Positions 36,389-45,893 of a stretch of 64,000 nucleotides of DNA are shown piece after piece. This stretch comes from Shewanella halifaxensis HAW-EB4 (lineage in GTDB: Bacteria > Pseudomonadota > Gammaproteobacteria > Enterobacterales > Shewanellaceae): NCBI RefSeq assembly GCF_000019185.1, contig NC_010334.1, positions 1,054,001 to 1,118,000 on the forward strand, given 5' to 3'. Every line of letters begins with the position of its first letter. The first letter of the stretch is position 1. The notes under the pieces were generated by a model. That model was not told the origin of the DNA. It was given only the letters and a program-made list of their open reading frames with translations, and ran no database searches. The translations under genes and the position numbers were made by a program.

Positions 36389-38155
36389 ATGAAACGACCT
36401 TTCACTCGAAGAGACTTTTTGACGATGTCGGCAAAAGGCGTAGGCGCGGCCGTCGTATCATATGGCCTGATGGGCTGTAGCAGTGACGATGACGACAATG
36501 GCATTTATGCTGAATTCTTACATGGCTTAGCAAGTGGCGATCCTAGTCATGACGCGGTGATCCTTTGGACTCGTGTTACACCTAAGCGCGATGGTGATAT
36601 CAAGGTGTCGTGGGAGGTATCTACCGATGCCGCATTCACCCAGTTAGTGAGTAATGGTGAAACCATGACCAGCAGCGAGCGAGACTATACGGTTAAGGTC
36701 GATGCCGTTGGTCTTGAAGCTGGGATGCAGTATTTCTACCGCTTTAAAACAGGCGGTAAAACTTCTCATGCAGCGATGACCAAGACCTTGCCGCAAGGCG
36801 CTATTGATAGTGCAAAATTCGCCGTGGTCTCCTGTGCGAATTTCCCTGCAGGATATTTTAATGTGTATGAGATGGCCTCCAGAATGGACGATCTCGATGC
36901 GGTGATCCACTTAGGTGACTATATCTATGAGTATGCTCGTGGCGGTTATGCCAGTGAGCGTGCCGCAGAGCTTGGGCGTGAGGTCCTGCCCGAAGGCGAA
37001 CTGATAAGCCTGTCAGATTATCGCACCCGTTATGGTCAGTATCGCAGCGATCTTAGTTTGCAGAAACTCCATGGTAAAACGCCGTTTATCACGGTATGGG
37101 ATGATCACGAAGTGGCCAATGATAGTTGGCGTGATGGGGCGGAGAATCATAACGATGATGAAGGCGACTTCGATGCCCGTAAAGAGGCGGCGCTGCAGGC
37201 TTATTTTGAGTGGCTACCGATTCGTCCATGGCGTGAGGGGAATCATGAAGAGATCTATCGCTCATTCCAGTTTGGTGACTTGGTCGACCTGCATATGCTC
37301 GATACCCGACTACTTGGCCGAGATAAGCCTCTGGATTACGCCGAGTATATGGACGCGGCGACTGGCGGCTTAGATGGCGCTCGCTTTATGGCGGATGTGA
37401 CCGACACTAACAGAACCATGCTCGGCCAAACACAGCAAGCTTGGCTGCAAACGGCCTTGCTAACCTCCACTACAACTTGGCAGGTGCTGGGTCAGCAGGT
37501 ATTGATGGGGCAGATGATGTTGCCAGCGGCTATCGCCACCCAACAGTTGTCGATCCCTGAGTTTGGTCAGCTGGCAGCGTTAGCCCAATTTGCTGCTCGC
37601 AAAGCAGCCGGTGACCCGACGTTAACCGAAGATGAGCTTAAGTACCTGTCTTTCTATGGCCATAAATTGACGCCTGAAACGATGGCTCTGCTGCAGCTGC
37701 CATCTATCCCTTATAACTTGGATGCATGGGATGGTTATGCCTACGAGCGGGAAGTGATTTTGGCGACGGTCAAATCACAGGCGAAGAACCTAGTCGTGAT
37801 TGCTGGAGATACCCATAACGCTTGGGCGAATGAGCTCAAAGATGCGGCGGGTGACGCCGTTGGAGTCGAGTTTGCAACCAGCTCGGTATCATCTCCCGGT
37901 CTTGAGTATTATCTCGGTATCGATGCTAAAGATATTCCTGCAACAGAGGCGGCAATTATCGAACTGGTCGATAATCTTGCCTACGCCAACTTGATGAACC
38001 GCGGCTTGATGATATTGACCTTTACCCATCAAGAGGTGCGCAGCGACTGGCGCTATGTCGACACCATCTATACTCGTGACTTTAATGAAGATACTGAACG
38101 TAATTTCTCTATGGTGACTAAAGTGGGTAACCATACGCTTGAAGTGGTTAGTTAA
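36389..38155 (+). CDS. PhoD-family alkaline phosphatase/phosphodiesterase, Tat-exported
   Basis: This 588-residue enzyme begins with a twin-arginine signal (TRRDFLTMS, Arg 7-8) and a lipobox-like LMGC at about residue 27-30, so it may be a Tat-exported lipoprotein. A PhoD N-terminal domain (about 40-130, HGLASGDPSHDAVILWTRVTP) precedes a metallophosphatase domain with CANFPAGYFNVYE, HLGDYIYEYARGG, TVWDDHEVANDSWRDG and VIAGDTHNAWANEL. PhoD enzymes use calcium and iron to hydrolyse phosphomono- and diesters in the periplasm and are often induced by phosphate starvation; no Pho box was identified. Monocistronic, with a strong terminator. Confidence 0.9.
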   Translation: MKRPFTRRDFLTMSAKGVGAAVVSYGLMGCSSDDDDNGIYAEFLHGLASGDPSHDAVILWTRVTPKRDGDIKVSWEVSTDAAFTQLVSNGETMTSSERDYTVKVDAVGLEAGMQYFYRFKTGGKTSHAAMTKTLPQGAIDSAKFAVVSCANFPAGYFNVYEMASRMDDLDAVIHLGDYIYEYARGGYASERAAELGREVLPEGELISLSDYRTRYGQYRSDLSLQKLHGKTPFITVWDDHEVANDSWRDGAENHNDDEGDFDARKEAALQAYFEWLPIRPWREGNHEEIYRSFQFGDLVDLHMLDTRLLGRDKPLDYAEYMDAATGGLDGARFMADVTDTNRTMLGQTQQAWLQTALLTSTTTWQVLGQQVLMGQMMLPAAIATQQLSIPEFGQLAALAQFAARKAAGDPTLTEDELKYLSFYGHKLTPETMALLQLPSIPYNLDAWDGYAYEREVILATVKSQAKNLVVIAGDTHNAWANELKDAAGDAVGVEFATSSVSSPGLEYYLGIDAKDIPATEAAIIELVDNLAYANLMNRGLMILTFTHQEVRSDWRYVDTIYTRDFNEDTERNFSMVTKVGNHTLEVVS

Positions 38156-38197
38156 GTCTTAGTCGCCAAGGGTGTGACTCTGGTTCACTGGTTTTAA

Positions 38198-38237
38198 ATA
38201 AGGGCTGCCGTAGGACGGCCCTTATTTTTTTAGTGGT
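38198..38237 (+). terminator. Terminator of the PhoD gene
   Basis: The stem AATAAGGGC / GCCCTTATT has inner GCC/GGC pairing and runs into T7. Confidence 0.88.
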
Positions 38238-38601
38238 AGCGGCATAAGTTTTTCGATTTTTTGCAGTAATAACGGCAGTTTTAGTATAGAATTCGCCTCC
38301 AAAATCTGGTGGGTGCTTAGACTTTAAGCGGTTAATACGTTTTGACGATTAACAGGCCCTATTGCTGATCTTGGAATAGATGTCATCATCCGCCTTTTTA
38401 TACTAATCAGCTAAACTGTTTTTGATCTATTCTTATTGGATAAGAGTGAGTTAGGCAAAGATACCCTTTGAGCTAACTTATTATTTTTTATTATCTAATT
38501 TTTAATGCTCCTCGTCAGAGTGTTGCTACAAGTAGAGCAATTGATGTTGTGATAGGTATAAGACCTAATTTAGATATTAATAACAAGATGGGGACGGTCA
38601 G
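38238..38601. other. Gap upstream of the phosphoribosyltransferase gene
   Basis: About 360 AT-rich bases hold no supported gene. The ribosome site GGGGAC lies just before 38602. Confidence 0.5.
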
Positions 38602-39162
38602 ATGTCAGAGAAATGCTTTATTACCGCACAAGAGTTGCTAGAAGATTCTTTTCGATTAGCGGCGCAAGTTTATGAGAGTGGCTTCCGTCCACAGTTCATC
38701 GTGGGTATTTGGCGTGGTGGTGCTCCAATTGGTATCGCGGTGCAAGAGTTTTTCGATTTCAAGAAGGTTGAAACTGACCATATTGCGGTACGTACTTCGT
38801 CTTACTATGGCATTAACAAGCAAAGCAAGCAGATCAAGGTACACGGCCTACATTACATTGTAGAAAACGCCAATGCCGATGATGGCCTATTGATTGTTGA
38901 TGACGTGTTTGACTCGGGTCGCAGTATCCATGCATTGATGGAAAACTTAAGCGATTTGATGCGCTTGAATATGCCAAAAGATGTGCGTATTGCTTGCCCA
39001 TACTACAAGCCACAAAATACAGCGGTGCCATTAAAGCCTGACTATTTTATCCATGAATCGGATGAGTGGTTAGTGTTCCCGCACGAAGTTTCAGGTCTGT
39101 CGCCTGAAGAGCTTGCCGAAGGCAAGGGTGACCTGAAAAACATTAAACACCTATTTGTTTAA
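38602..39162 (+). CDS. Type I phosphoribosyltransferase
   Basis: This 186-residue protein has the PRPP-binding loop LLIVDDVFDSGRSI (about 95-108) and an upstream substrate-side block IVGIWRGGAPIGIAVQEFF (about 33-51). The acceptor base cannot be assigned; it resembles hypoxanthine- or xanthine-type enzymes and uncharacterised Gram-negative relatives. A C-terminal segment of about 40 residues (HESDEWLVFPHEV onward) may complete the active site. Stand-alone, with its own terminator. Confidence 0.85.
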   Translation: MSEKCFITAQELLEDSFRLAAQVYESGFRPQFIVGIWRGGAPIGIAVQEFFDFKKVETDHIAVRTSSYYGINKQSKQIKVHGLHYIVENANADDGLLIVDDVFDSGRSIHALMENLSDLMRLNMPKDVRIACPYYKPQNTAVPLKPDYFIHESDEWLVFPHEVSGLSPEELAEGKGDLKNIKHLFV

Positions 39163-39203
39163 GCTTGTTACAGTGTAAGTTCACTGGAGCTTGAGCAAGC
39201 ATT

Positions 39204-39229
39204 AAAAAGCCACCGACAGGTGGCTTTTG
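39204..39229 (+). terminator. Terminator of the phosphoribosyltransferase gene
   Basis: The stem AAAAGCCACC / GGTGGCTTTT has the loop GACA and a short T-run. Confidence 0.85.
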
Positions 39230-39518
39230 TGTTTAGAGCCTAGAACCGGATTTAACCCTGTTTTTAAGAATCTAGAGCTCTCGCGACTCATTGCGAGGAC
39301 GCTTCGCGGCTAGAGCGGACTTCGTCCTGCTATAAAATAAAAAGAGGGAATTGTGTTTTTTAATGTAGGTTGGGCTTTAGCCCATCAAAGATGACGGCAT
39401 AAATGCCGACTTACAAAAACGTCTTGCCGTAGCATTTCCGGCTCTACCCGTCTTGGCATTTATCGGCTTTTTTCTGTCTCAGCTTGTACCAGCATTTCCA
39501 TCTTAGCTTTTCCTAAAC
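39230..39518. repeat. Repeat-rich gap with inverted 60-bp dispersed repeat
   Basis: The unit at 39393-39452 is the reverse complement of 18206-18265 with about 55 of 60 matches. Neighbouring hairpins include TGGGCTTTAGCCCA (39370) and GACGGCATAAATGCCGAC. No reading frame was found. Confidence 0.8.
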
Positions 39519-39731
39519 CTAAAGCTTATCTATCTCATCTTTTAACTGGTAAGATTTATCTGTCACTATCTTTTCCAGTGTGCCAACGCGCTCTCTGAGC
39601 CTTTCTAGCTCGGTCTTAACACTCACTAATTCGTCGAGTTCGACCCGACCTTTGTGCTTGTTGTATTCCTTAAAAGCCGCGAAAGCAAAAACGCCTATGA
39701 TAGCCAGCGCGGCAACCGTAAAGGGCCCCAT
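39519..39731 (-). CDS. Small membrane protein with C-terminal coiled coil
   Basis: This 70-residue protein has one N-terminal membrane segment (about 4-18, FTVAALAIIGVFAFAAF), followed by a charged heptad-rich helix (ELDELVSVKTELERLRERVG and on to DEIDKL). The layout recalls PspB-like proteins, but similarity is not strong enough to name it. The frame reaches up to 39764; the ATG at 39731 has AAGGAG six bases upstream and was chosen. It is isolated between two patches of dispersed repeats. Confidence 0.75.
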   Translation of the reverse strand: MGPFTVAALAIIGVFAFAAFKEYNKHKGRVELDELVSVKTELERLRERVGTLEKIVTDKSYQLKDEIDKL

Positions 39732-39784
39732 ATGTCGCTCCTTGATGAGTAAAGTGCTACTCAATTATAGCGGCAAAACAGGGG

Positions 39785-39970
39785 TTAGGTTTTAAAGCAG
39801 GTTCTAGGGAGAGCAAAGACGGTAACAGCGAACGCCCTGCGGCCTAGGGAACGTGACAGCGTCACTTACGGAACGCTGCGCTTACGGAAAAGATAGGAAA
39901 ATCGGGAAGCAAAGAAGTGGACATTACGATGCTTTGATCCTTGCTTTTCCTAGGACCTAGAACCTTCATT
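39785..39970. repeat. Repeat patch with AGGTTCTAGG units
   Basis: AGCAGGTTCTAGG lies at about 39797. The inverted unit TGCTTTTCCTAGGACCTAGAACCT-like stretch at 39942-39965 mirrors 18163-18187 with only an A-run length difference. This is the same repeat family as in the 18.1-18.5 kb gap. Confidence 0.75.
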
Positions 39971-39975
39971 TCGCC

Positions 39976-42645
39976 TTAATGCTTCATCTTAGATTTAATC
40001 AATAAACACTTCTGCTCATATTGTGCAGCTTCTTTGAGCGTACGCAGGCTTGTATCTGATAGTGCCCTTTGTGTCTGGCCTGACTCAACTGACTCAACTG
40101 ACTCAACTGACCCTATGAGCTGTTGTAATCGATTGGCATTGGCATAGCTGCAGTCCGTTGGAATTAGCGACTTATTGTAGCTGTGCATAAAGACAGGGTC
40201 TTTACTCCTCTCTAGCTCGGCGAGTGTGGCGAGTCGTTGCTCCGCCGTAGCGGCGCTTAGCCGTTTCTGCTCACTGGGGTACAGGTTTTCCATCACAGTA
40301 CGCACCTTAGCAAAAGGCAGGTTGGTTGCCTGTTGCGTTCGGCTTAACCATCGTTGCTTGTTAGCTGGAGCCGGACGGATGACTTCAGCGGCGATTGCCG
40401 ACTTTTGACCGCTATCAGAGTTATCGACAGAGCGCTCTATATCCAACCAATAGCGTGCATTACGATGCCCATAGCGATTGAGGTGAATAACCATTTTCCA
40501 ACGAAGGTCTTGGTCTATCTCTATGCCTTTAATACTCGCGGTTTGCTTTAATAGTGAATCAATATGATTTAAGGCATTTTTGCTGCGACTAAATTCAATA
40601 TAGGTATCAAACCAGCGGCGCTGAATGTCGCGGTTGCCTTTGTTGACCATCACCTTTCTCAGACTCATCTGCTCAATGGCTCTTATCGCTTTTTTGGCAT
40701 AGCCTTGATTGATAGGTGCCATCTTATCTAGATAGATCCGCGCATTAGATAAACTCGTTAACACCTGTTCTAAGATGGTGAGGTCGCGCTCGCCGGGTAA
40801 GTTAATCAGCACTGTGCCCATGTAATCATTTAACGATAGGCTGCCATTTTCAACGCTGTCCCACAGGCTCTGCCACAGCATTGAGCGAAGAAATGGATCC
40901 TTTACTGAGGATAAGTTAGCTTGGGCCGCTTTAAATGATGTTGGGTCTAGGCTGACTTTAACAAAACCCCAATCTTGATAGTTAGGGTAGACCAAAGCCG
41001 GACAGTGTAGGCCGATAACTTGCTTCACTTCGGTGATGGCACCGCTGTAGGTCACGGGGACGCTGATGTTGTGGTATAAGCGATTTCGACCTTGAGTGAA
41101 TAGGCCGAGTTGTACCTTTTGCTCTCTCAAGGTGGGCAAGCCCCTTGGCGCAGTTTGCTTGAGACTAAAGCTACTGATCCGGTCATTACTGCAAGTAAAC
41201 TCTGCTTGTATTGTGTTGACGCCAGCTTTGTAAAGCCAGTCTTGGCTCCATTGGCTTAAGTCTCGTTTCGAAACCTGCTCTAGGCTGGCGATAAAGTCTT
41301 TTAGTTCGGCGTTCTGGTAGCTGTATTGAGCTAAGTAGTGCTGCACTCCCTTTTGGAAGACTTTCTCCCCCAGAAGGTGGTTAAGTTGTTTTAGTGTTGA
41401 TGCACCCTTGGAGTAGGTGATGGCATCGATATTATCGAAGGCATTTTGACTGGTGGCGACAGGAACCTCAATAGGGTGGGTACTGGCTAAGCTGTCTTGA
41501 TGATAAGCGTCCTGTTTGTTCTTGGCGTAGAAGCTGCGCCAAGCATGGCTAAACTCGTCTATTTGGCTGGTGGCCTGAGTCCCCATAAATGAGGCGAAGC
41601 TTTCATTTAACCATAGGCCATTCCACCATTTCATGGTGACCAGGTTGCCAAACCATTGGTGGGCCATCTCATGCATTATCACACTGGCGAGACGCTGCTT
41701 CTCGGTGGCGGTCATCTCGCTATTTGACAGGAAATGACTCTCACTGAAGGTGATAGCGGCCGCGTTCTCCATTGCACCATAGAGAAAATCGGGAACCAAG
41801 ATTTGATCGTACTTTTTGAATGGATAGGGGATATCAAAGTAATCATCGAAGAAGGTTAACCCTTGCTGGGTATAGTTAAACCAATCTTTCTCATCAACCT
41901 GTTTGGCGACGGATTGGCGAGCAAATAAGCGCAGTGGATATTGACCTGAGTTATCTGTCCACTCCTGATAAGGGCCTGCGTGCATCGAAAAATTATAGGG
42001 GCTGAGTTTAGGTGATGTCGGAAACAGCCAGCGACGTTGCTCACCTTGCTCGCTAACCGAGGTTTCTCTCATAGCGCTGATCACCGTCCAGGCTTTTGGA
42101 GCGGTTACTGATAAGTTATAAGTCGCTTTAAGATCGGGTTGATCAAATACCGCAAACATCTGCTGTGCGGCTGCAGGCTCAAAGTGAGAATAGAGGTAGA
42201 CCTTGCCATCGATAGGGTCGACAAAGCGGTGTAGGCCCTCGCCATCACTATTGTACTGGCGAGTGAACGCCATTTCGATAGTGTTGCTACCGCTGTTGAG
42301 TAAACGTGGGTTAAGCTTGATATAGCTATTGTTGTAGTTGGGGTAGACTTGCTTACCATTGATGGCAAAGCTTGTTATCACAGCTTGATTGAGATCTAAA
42401 CTCAGCGGCTGCTTGGTATCGCTGAGCTCAAAACTGACTTTGCTGATGGCGCTAAATTGCTGCTCTGTCAGGGTAAAGTCGAGATCATATTCCACTTCTG
42501 AAATTCGCTCGGCGCGCGCGGCGGCCACTTGTTGACTAATATAAGGAGTGGCATCGCGCTGGGCTGTTAACTCTTTACTACTGACATTGGTGGCGATCAA
42601 AGAACAACATAGTGCGGCGGCAAAACCTGTGTGCAGCAACTTCAA
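39976..42645 (-). CDS. M1 family aminopeptidase, exported
   Basis: This 889-residue metallopeptidase removes N-terminal residues from peptides. It has a signal peptide (about 1-23), the exopeptidase motif GAMEN at 290-294, the zinc site HEMAH at 325-329 with the third ligand E348 (NESF), and a C-terminal ERAP1-like helical domain (about 560-860). The signal peptide suggests a periplasmic location, unlike cytosolic PepN. Near the C-terminus a nine-base tandem repeat encodes SVESVESVES. It is a single gene, opposite in direction to the phosphoribosyltransferase gene. Confidence 0.92.
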   Translation of the reverse strand: MKLLHTGFAAALCCSLIATNVSSKELTAQRDATPYISQQVAAARAERISEVEYDLDFTLTEQQFSAISKVSFELSDTKQPLSLDLNQAVITSFAINGKQVYPNYNNSYIKLNPRLLNSGSNTIEMAFTRQYNSDGEGLHRFVDPIDGKVYLYSHFEPAAAQQMFAVFDQPDLKATYNLSVTAPKAWTVISAMRETSVSEQGEQRRWLFPTSPKLSPYNFSMHAGPYQEWTDNSGQYPLRLFARQSVAKQVDEKDWFNYTQQGLTFFDDYFDIPYPFKKYDQILVPDFLYGAMENAAAITFSESHFLSNSEMTATEKQRLASVIMHEMAHQWFGNLVTMKWWNGLWLNESFASFMGTQATSQIDEFSHAWRSFYAKNKQDAYHQDSLASTHPIEVPVATSQNAFDNIDAITYSKGASTLKQLNHLLGEKVFQKGVQHYLAQYSYQNAELKDFIASLEQVSKRDLSQWSQDWLYKAGVNTIQAEFTCSNDRISSFSLKQTAPRGLPTLREQKVQLGLFTQGRNRLYHNISVPVTYSGAITEVKQVIGLHCPALVYPNYQDWGFVKVSLDPTSFKAAQANLSSVKDPFLRSMLWQSLWDSVENGSLSLNDYMGTVLINLPGERDLTILEQVLTSLSNARIYLDKMAPINQGYAKKAIRAIEQMSLRKVMVNKGNRDIQRRWFDTYIEFSRSKNALNHIDSLLKQTASIKGIEIDQDLRWKMVIHLNRYGHRNARYWLDIERSVDNSDSGQKSAIAAEVIRPAPANKQRWLSRTQQATNLPFAKVRTVMENLYPSEQKRLSAATAEQRLATLAELERSKDPVFMHSYNKSLIPTDCSYANANRLQQLIGSVESVESVESGQTQRALSDTSLRTLKEAAQYEQKCLLIKSKMKH
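40081..40110. repeat. 9-bp tandem repeat inside the M1 peptidase gene
   Basis: TGACTCAAC is repeated three times in frame and encodes the tripeptide Ser-Val-Glu in tandem. Repeat number can vary without a frameshift. Confidence 0.9.
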
Positions 42646-42861
42646 AACAACTTCCTTAATATTAAACCCAGCGGGCTTTAGCCCTTATTATTCTATTTAA
42701 ACTCTAGCCTGATTTCGGCGTGCCACTGATTGGAATTATGGCAACAACCATCAGTCCAAGGAACCATAGCACAAGCGGCATAAGTTACCTTATTTCGAGT
42801 TGCCGAAGAAGCATTAAAACACGTCATTTTTGTAGCAATGCCGGTGAGCAAATGAGCCAAT

Positions 42862-42888
42862 AAAAAAGCCAGCGTACTGCTGGCTTAA
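42862..42888 (-). terminator. Terminator of the COG3014-lpoB operon
   Basis: On the minus strand AGCCAGC / GCTGGCT is followed by TTTTTTA. Confidence 0.85.
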
Positions 42889-42914
42889 TTACTGATGGGT
42901 CATTCTCTAGAGAA

Positions 42915-43508
42915 TTATAGGCCTAAGAAAGACTTAGACTTAACTTTGCGGATCTCTTTTTCATCAGACCATTCGATTAAGCCTGTTTCCAGATCCATTA
43001 GACGCATGGTCATCTTGTAGTAAACATCTTTAGTGCTGCCATCTTGCTTAACGATGCTAGAAAGGTTGCCGTATAGCATGTACTGCGCACCGATTTGACG
43101 ACCGAAGTTAATAGCTGTCGATGGGTCAACCATGCCTGAGTTGTTTTGATAATCGAGCTGCTTACGCACAGAATCGACCTTAGTCATATCGATAAAGCGG
43201 AATTTACCCGAGCGTAGTAGCTTGTTGCTGATTGAATCGGTTACCGACTCTGTATCGATATGTTCAGAAGTCTTGTTCTTAATTTTATCGACGAAGATGA
43301 TTGGGCGATCGTTCGCCGTCATTGCTACAACGGGTGGAAAGGTCAGCATACTGTCGACCATCTTGGCTGCAATAGCCTGTAGATCGGTTGAGCCAAAGTT
43401 TTCGTTAACGGTTTCTACCTCAGTGGCATCACCGTATTCAACTTTAGATTGGCAGGCTGATAAACCTATTACCGCTGTAAGAATAAAAATGACTTTTAGA
43501 TGTTTCAT
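42915..43508 (-). CDS. lpoB: LpoB-like penicillin-binding protein activator lipoprotein
   Basis: LpoB is an outer-membrane lipoprotein that reaches through peptidoglycan to activate PBP1b. The ~197-residue product has the signal MKHLKVIFILTAVIGLSAC with lipobox LSAC. The C-terminal domain includes PIIFVDKIKNKTSEHIDT and GAQYMLYGNLSSIV, as in the LpoB/COG3417 family. The linker after the lipid anchor is much shorter than the proline-rich one of E. coli. A second in-frame ATG lies at 43520. It follows the COG3014 lipoprotein gene by 23 bases, forming an operon. Confidence 0.85.
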   Translation of the reverse strand: MKHLKVIFILTAVIGLSACQSKVEYGDATEVETVNENFGSTDLQAIAAKMVDSMLTFPPVVAMTANDRPIIFVDKIKNKTSEHIDTESVTDSISNKLLRSGKFRFIDMTKVDSVRKQLDYQNNSGMVDPSTAINFGRQIGAQYMLYGNLSSIVKQDGSTKDVYYKMTMRLMDLETGLIEWSDEKEIRKVKSKSFLGL

Positions 43509-43531
43509 AGTAAGTTCCATACAAGTGATTG

Positions 43532-44899
43532 CTAAATGATTATTGAATAAAAACGGGTGTAATTACCAGTGTCAATTATCCAGACTAAGGTTGTACGTCC
43601 ACTCTTAACTTCAATGGGATCGGCTGGATCGTTGTCCAGCATTAGTGAGTAGCTACCAGCTTTCACGTATGAACGTGCAATTTGGGCTTGCTCAGGTAGG
43701 GTTAACCAGCTGCGTCTATCTGCCTGCTCAGAAACCACGTTAAATATCTGCATGGCGATAGAGGCGTAATCGATATCATTATTGCGTTTCTTAGTTTGAC
43801 TCTCGACGCTCTGAGCCATTTCAGACTTGGCATAGATCCGAGCAGCCTGTCTCACAAGGGCGGCTGGTAGTTCCTCCTTTAGGGCTGTGATGGCTAAGGC
43901 ATCGATATTGGCAATAGGCGCCGTTTTTAGCACAGTGCCTAACCCTTGCACCTGTCCCTGTCTCACTGGCTGTCTATTGGGATAATAGGTGGCTAACGAG
44001 GCCGTCTGCCAATTGCCGTGAATCGTAAAGGGAACGGTAAAGCTTTGTTTCTCTAGAACGAAGCCGCGCTCTAACATGATGATGACTTGGCCATCACCTT
44101 TATTTGGCATAACCGCATCGCCCCAGCGTTTCTTAAATTCGTCATACTGTGGCATAGAGAGTTGCTTGGCGAGTCTGACTAAGTCTTTTTGCAGGTAAGG
44201 GTTATTTGGGGTGATCTGCGCTGCTTTTCGATAGTCGATAAAGGCATCATTGGGCTCGCCTAAGATCTCGTGCAACATGCCTGTGGTGTAATAGCTATAG
44301 GCATTTAAGAAGGAGCTGGTGGTTGTGCCCGCAGCCTTGCTGAGTTTATTCATTTCGGCGTCTATGGTGCCGTTGGCCATGGCTTGCACTGACTTGTTAG
44401 ACTTGTGGTAGCGCTCTTGCTCTTGGCTTTGCAGCTCATTACTGCGACGTACTTCCACTAGTGCGCCTTGCGGGTCGCCTGCAAACAGGTAGTTTAGCGC
44501 CTGATACTGGTGCAGCATGATACGCTCGTAACCGGGGCCTCGATAGGGAATGACATTATCGTTGATAAATAGGCTGCTTGCTGTCGCTCCTGCATCGCTG
44601 AGGCTGAGTTTGGCTTTATCATCGAACGCTAAATAGGCTGAAACTGCTTGCTGATAGTATTTTTTGCTGGCATCGAAGTTACCGGCTATTTGCGCACTTC
44701 TTCCCGCTTCTTGGGCGTAGAGTAGCCCATCAGCGCCATTGATCTTTTCCTCGACTATCTTGGCTGCGTTTTGTGGCGTGGGCGAATTGAGCTGAGCTTT
44801 AACTGGGGCCATTTGAGAGGGGTAATTAATAAAAATACTGTTAAACGCGCAGCCACTAAGGCTGAGCATTATTGTAGCCAGCAGTAGTAAACGTCTCAT
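43532..44899 (-). CDS. COG3014 family lipoprotein
   Basis: This 455-residue probable lipoprotein has lipobox LSGC at about residues 14-17. The central region (about 40-235) is helical and TPR-like, as in GDPQGALVEVRRSNEL and GEPNDAFIDYRKAAQITPN. The C-terminal part is beta-rich (PFTIHGNWQTASLATYYPN and following). It matches the COG3014 family of unknown function, which is typically encoded just before an LpoB-like lipoprotein, as here. A role in envelope or peptidoglycan biology is inferred from that pairing. Confidence 0.82.
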   Translation of the reverse strand: MRRLLLLATIMLSLSGCAFNSIFINYPSQMAPVKAQLNSPTPQNAAKIVEEKINGADGLLYAQEAGRSAQIAGNFDASKKYYQQAVSAYLAFDDKAKLSLSDAGATASSLFINDNVIPYRGPGYERIMLHQYQALNYLFAGDPQGALVEVRRSNELQSQEQERYHKSNKSVQAMANGTIDAEMNKLSKAAGTTTSSFLNAYSYYTTGMLHEILGEPNDAFIDYRKAAQITPNNPYLQKDLVRLAKQLSMPQYDEFKKRWGDAVMPNKGDGQVIIMLERGFVLEKQSFTVPFTIHGNWQTASLATYYPNRQPVRQGQVQGLGTVLKTAPIANIDALAITALKEELPAALVRQAARIYAKSEMAQSVESQTKKRNNDIDYASIAMQIFNVVSEQADRRSWLTLPEQAQIARSYVKAGSYSLMLDNDPADPIEVKSGRTTLVWIIDTGNYTRFYSIII

Positions 44900-45033
44900 T
44901 CCCGGATCTCTTTAATTTGCGTTAGTGGCATCGCCTTCCTTGATTGCTAACAGAGTTAGGCTGAATTGTTTAAAGCAGTTTGGCTTATCTTTATTATTCT
45001 AAATTGATTATAAATGGTAACGGATCACTCATC

Positions 45034-45072
45034 GATATAACTATAAAACTTACTATGTTTCATAGTTATATC
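45034..45072. repeat. 11-bp inverted repeat upstream of the COG3014-lpoB operon
   Basis: GATATAACTAT (45034-45044) and ATAGTTATATC (45062-45072) are exact reverse complements around a 17-base loop. The AT-rich arms and lack of a T-run argue for an operator or a structured leader, not a terminator. Confidence 0.6.
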
Positions 45073-45193
45073 AAGGCTTTTATAGTGCTTTCAAGCTGAA
45101 CATAAGATGAATGCCTTAAATCTATGCGCAATTAGTACTCATTTTCTTGTACGGTTTATGCTCGATTACGCGGCTTATCTTAAGGTGGGGCGG

Positions 45194-45406
45194 TTAATAG
45201 TGAGGCGGCGGAGTCTCATCTGCTTGACTAGCCATGTTACTCGGTTCAACCGCCTGAAATTTACTGATTAAGAGCTTAAGTTGTTCTTGTTGTAAGGCAA
45301 GTGCTTGGTTCAGTTTGATAACTTGCTGATCTAGCTCTTCAATAGTGCCATCTTGAAACGCGATCTTCATTTCTAGCTCTTCGACACGATTTTCTAAATT
45401 ATCCAA
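45194..45406 (-). CDS. slyX: SlyX family protein
   Basis: This 70-residue coiled-coil protein of unknown function carries the family tail QADETPPPHY and heptads throughout (LENRVEELEMKIAFQDGTIE). The frame begins at 45436, but the TTG at 45406, preceded by AGAGG at good spacing, gives the usual SlyX length and N-terminus. Position next to fkpA, as in E. coli, confirms the identity. The two genes are divergent. Confidence 0.9.
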   Translation of the reverse strand: MDNLENRVEELEMKIAFQDGTIEELDQQVIKLNQALALQQEQLKLLISKFQAVEPSNMASQADETPPPHY

Positions 45407-45436
45407 ATTAACCTCTGATGGATAGGGCGACCTCAT

Positions 45437-45893
45437 AGCTTGAGTGCACCACTTAATGGGAACATAAGGATCTGTTTGTGATCCTATTTGTGGCTATGAG
45501 TATACAACGCCTGCCTAGGTTTATGGAAACTCGCTTTTAAAAAGAAGCAGATTTTGAGCGCGTAGTTATGAGTCTGAAAGCTGAATGGAAGCTGTTAAAA
45601 GTGCATTAAGTTGCAGATATGAATGAACTTGCACCGATTTCTGCTGTCTGCTAGATGACGAATAAGATAATCATTGCTAAGTTAATAGGCCAAAACCGCA
45701 ACTATCGCTATCGCACAATGCATAATTGATTAATACCAATTGGTATAATATGCATCGAAAAAGTGCGGTTAATTTCAATCAATAAGCTTTTCGTTAATCT
45801 GATTGGAATAACCTATTTAACTAGTATAGAGTGGTTCGCCTAAATATAAGTATTAGGTTAGTGTAACCACGCGAAAATGCTGAGGAAGCTTTA
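45437..45893. other. Gap between slyX and fkpA
   Basis: This 457-base divergent intergenic region has no supported gene. It contains the 14-bp perfect palindrome ATACCAATTGGTAT (45733-45746), whose half resembles the ends of the MITE-like element at 35.4 kb. AT-rich sequence before fkpA probably holds its promoter. Confidence 0.55.
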
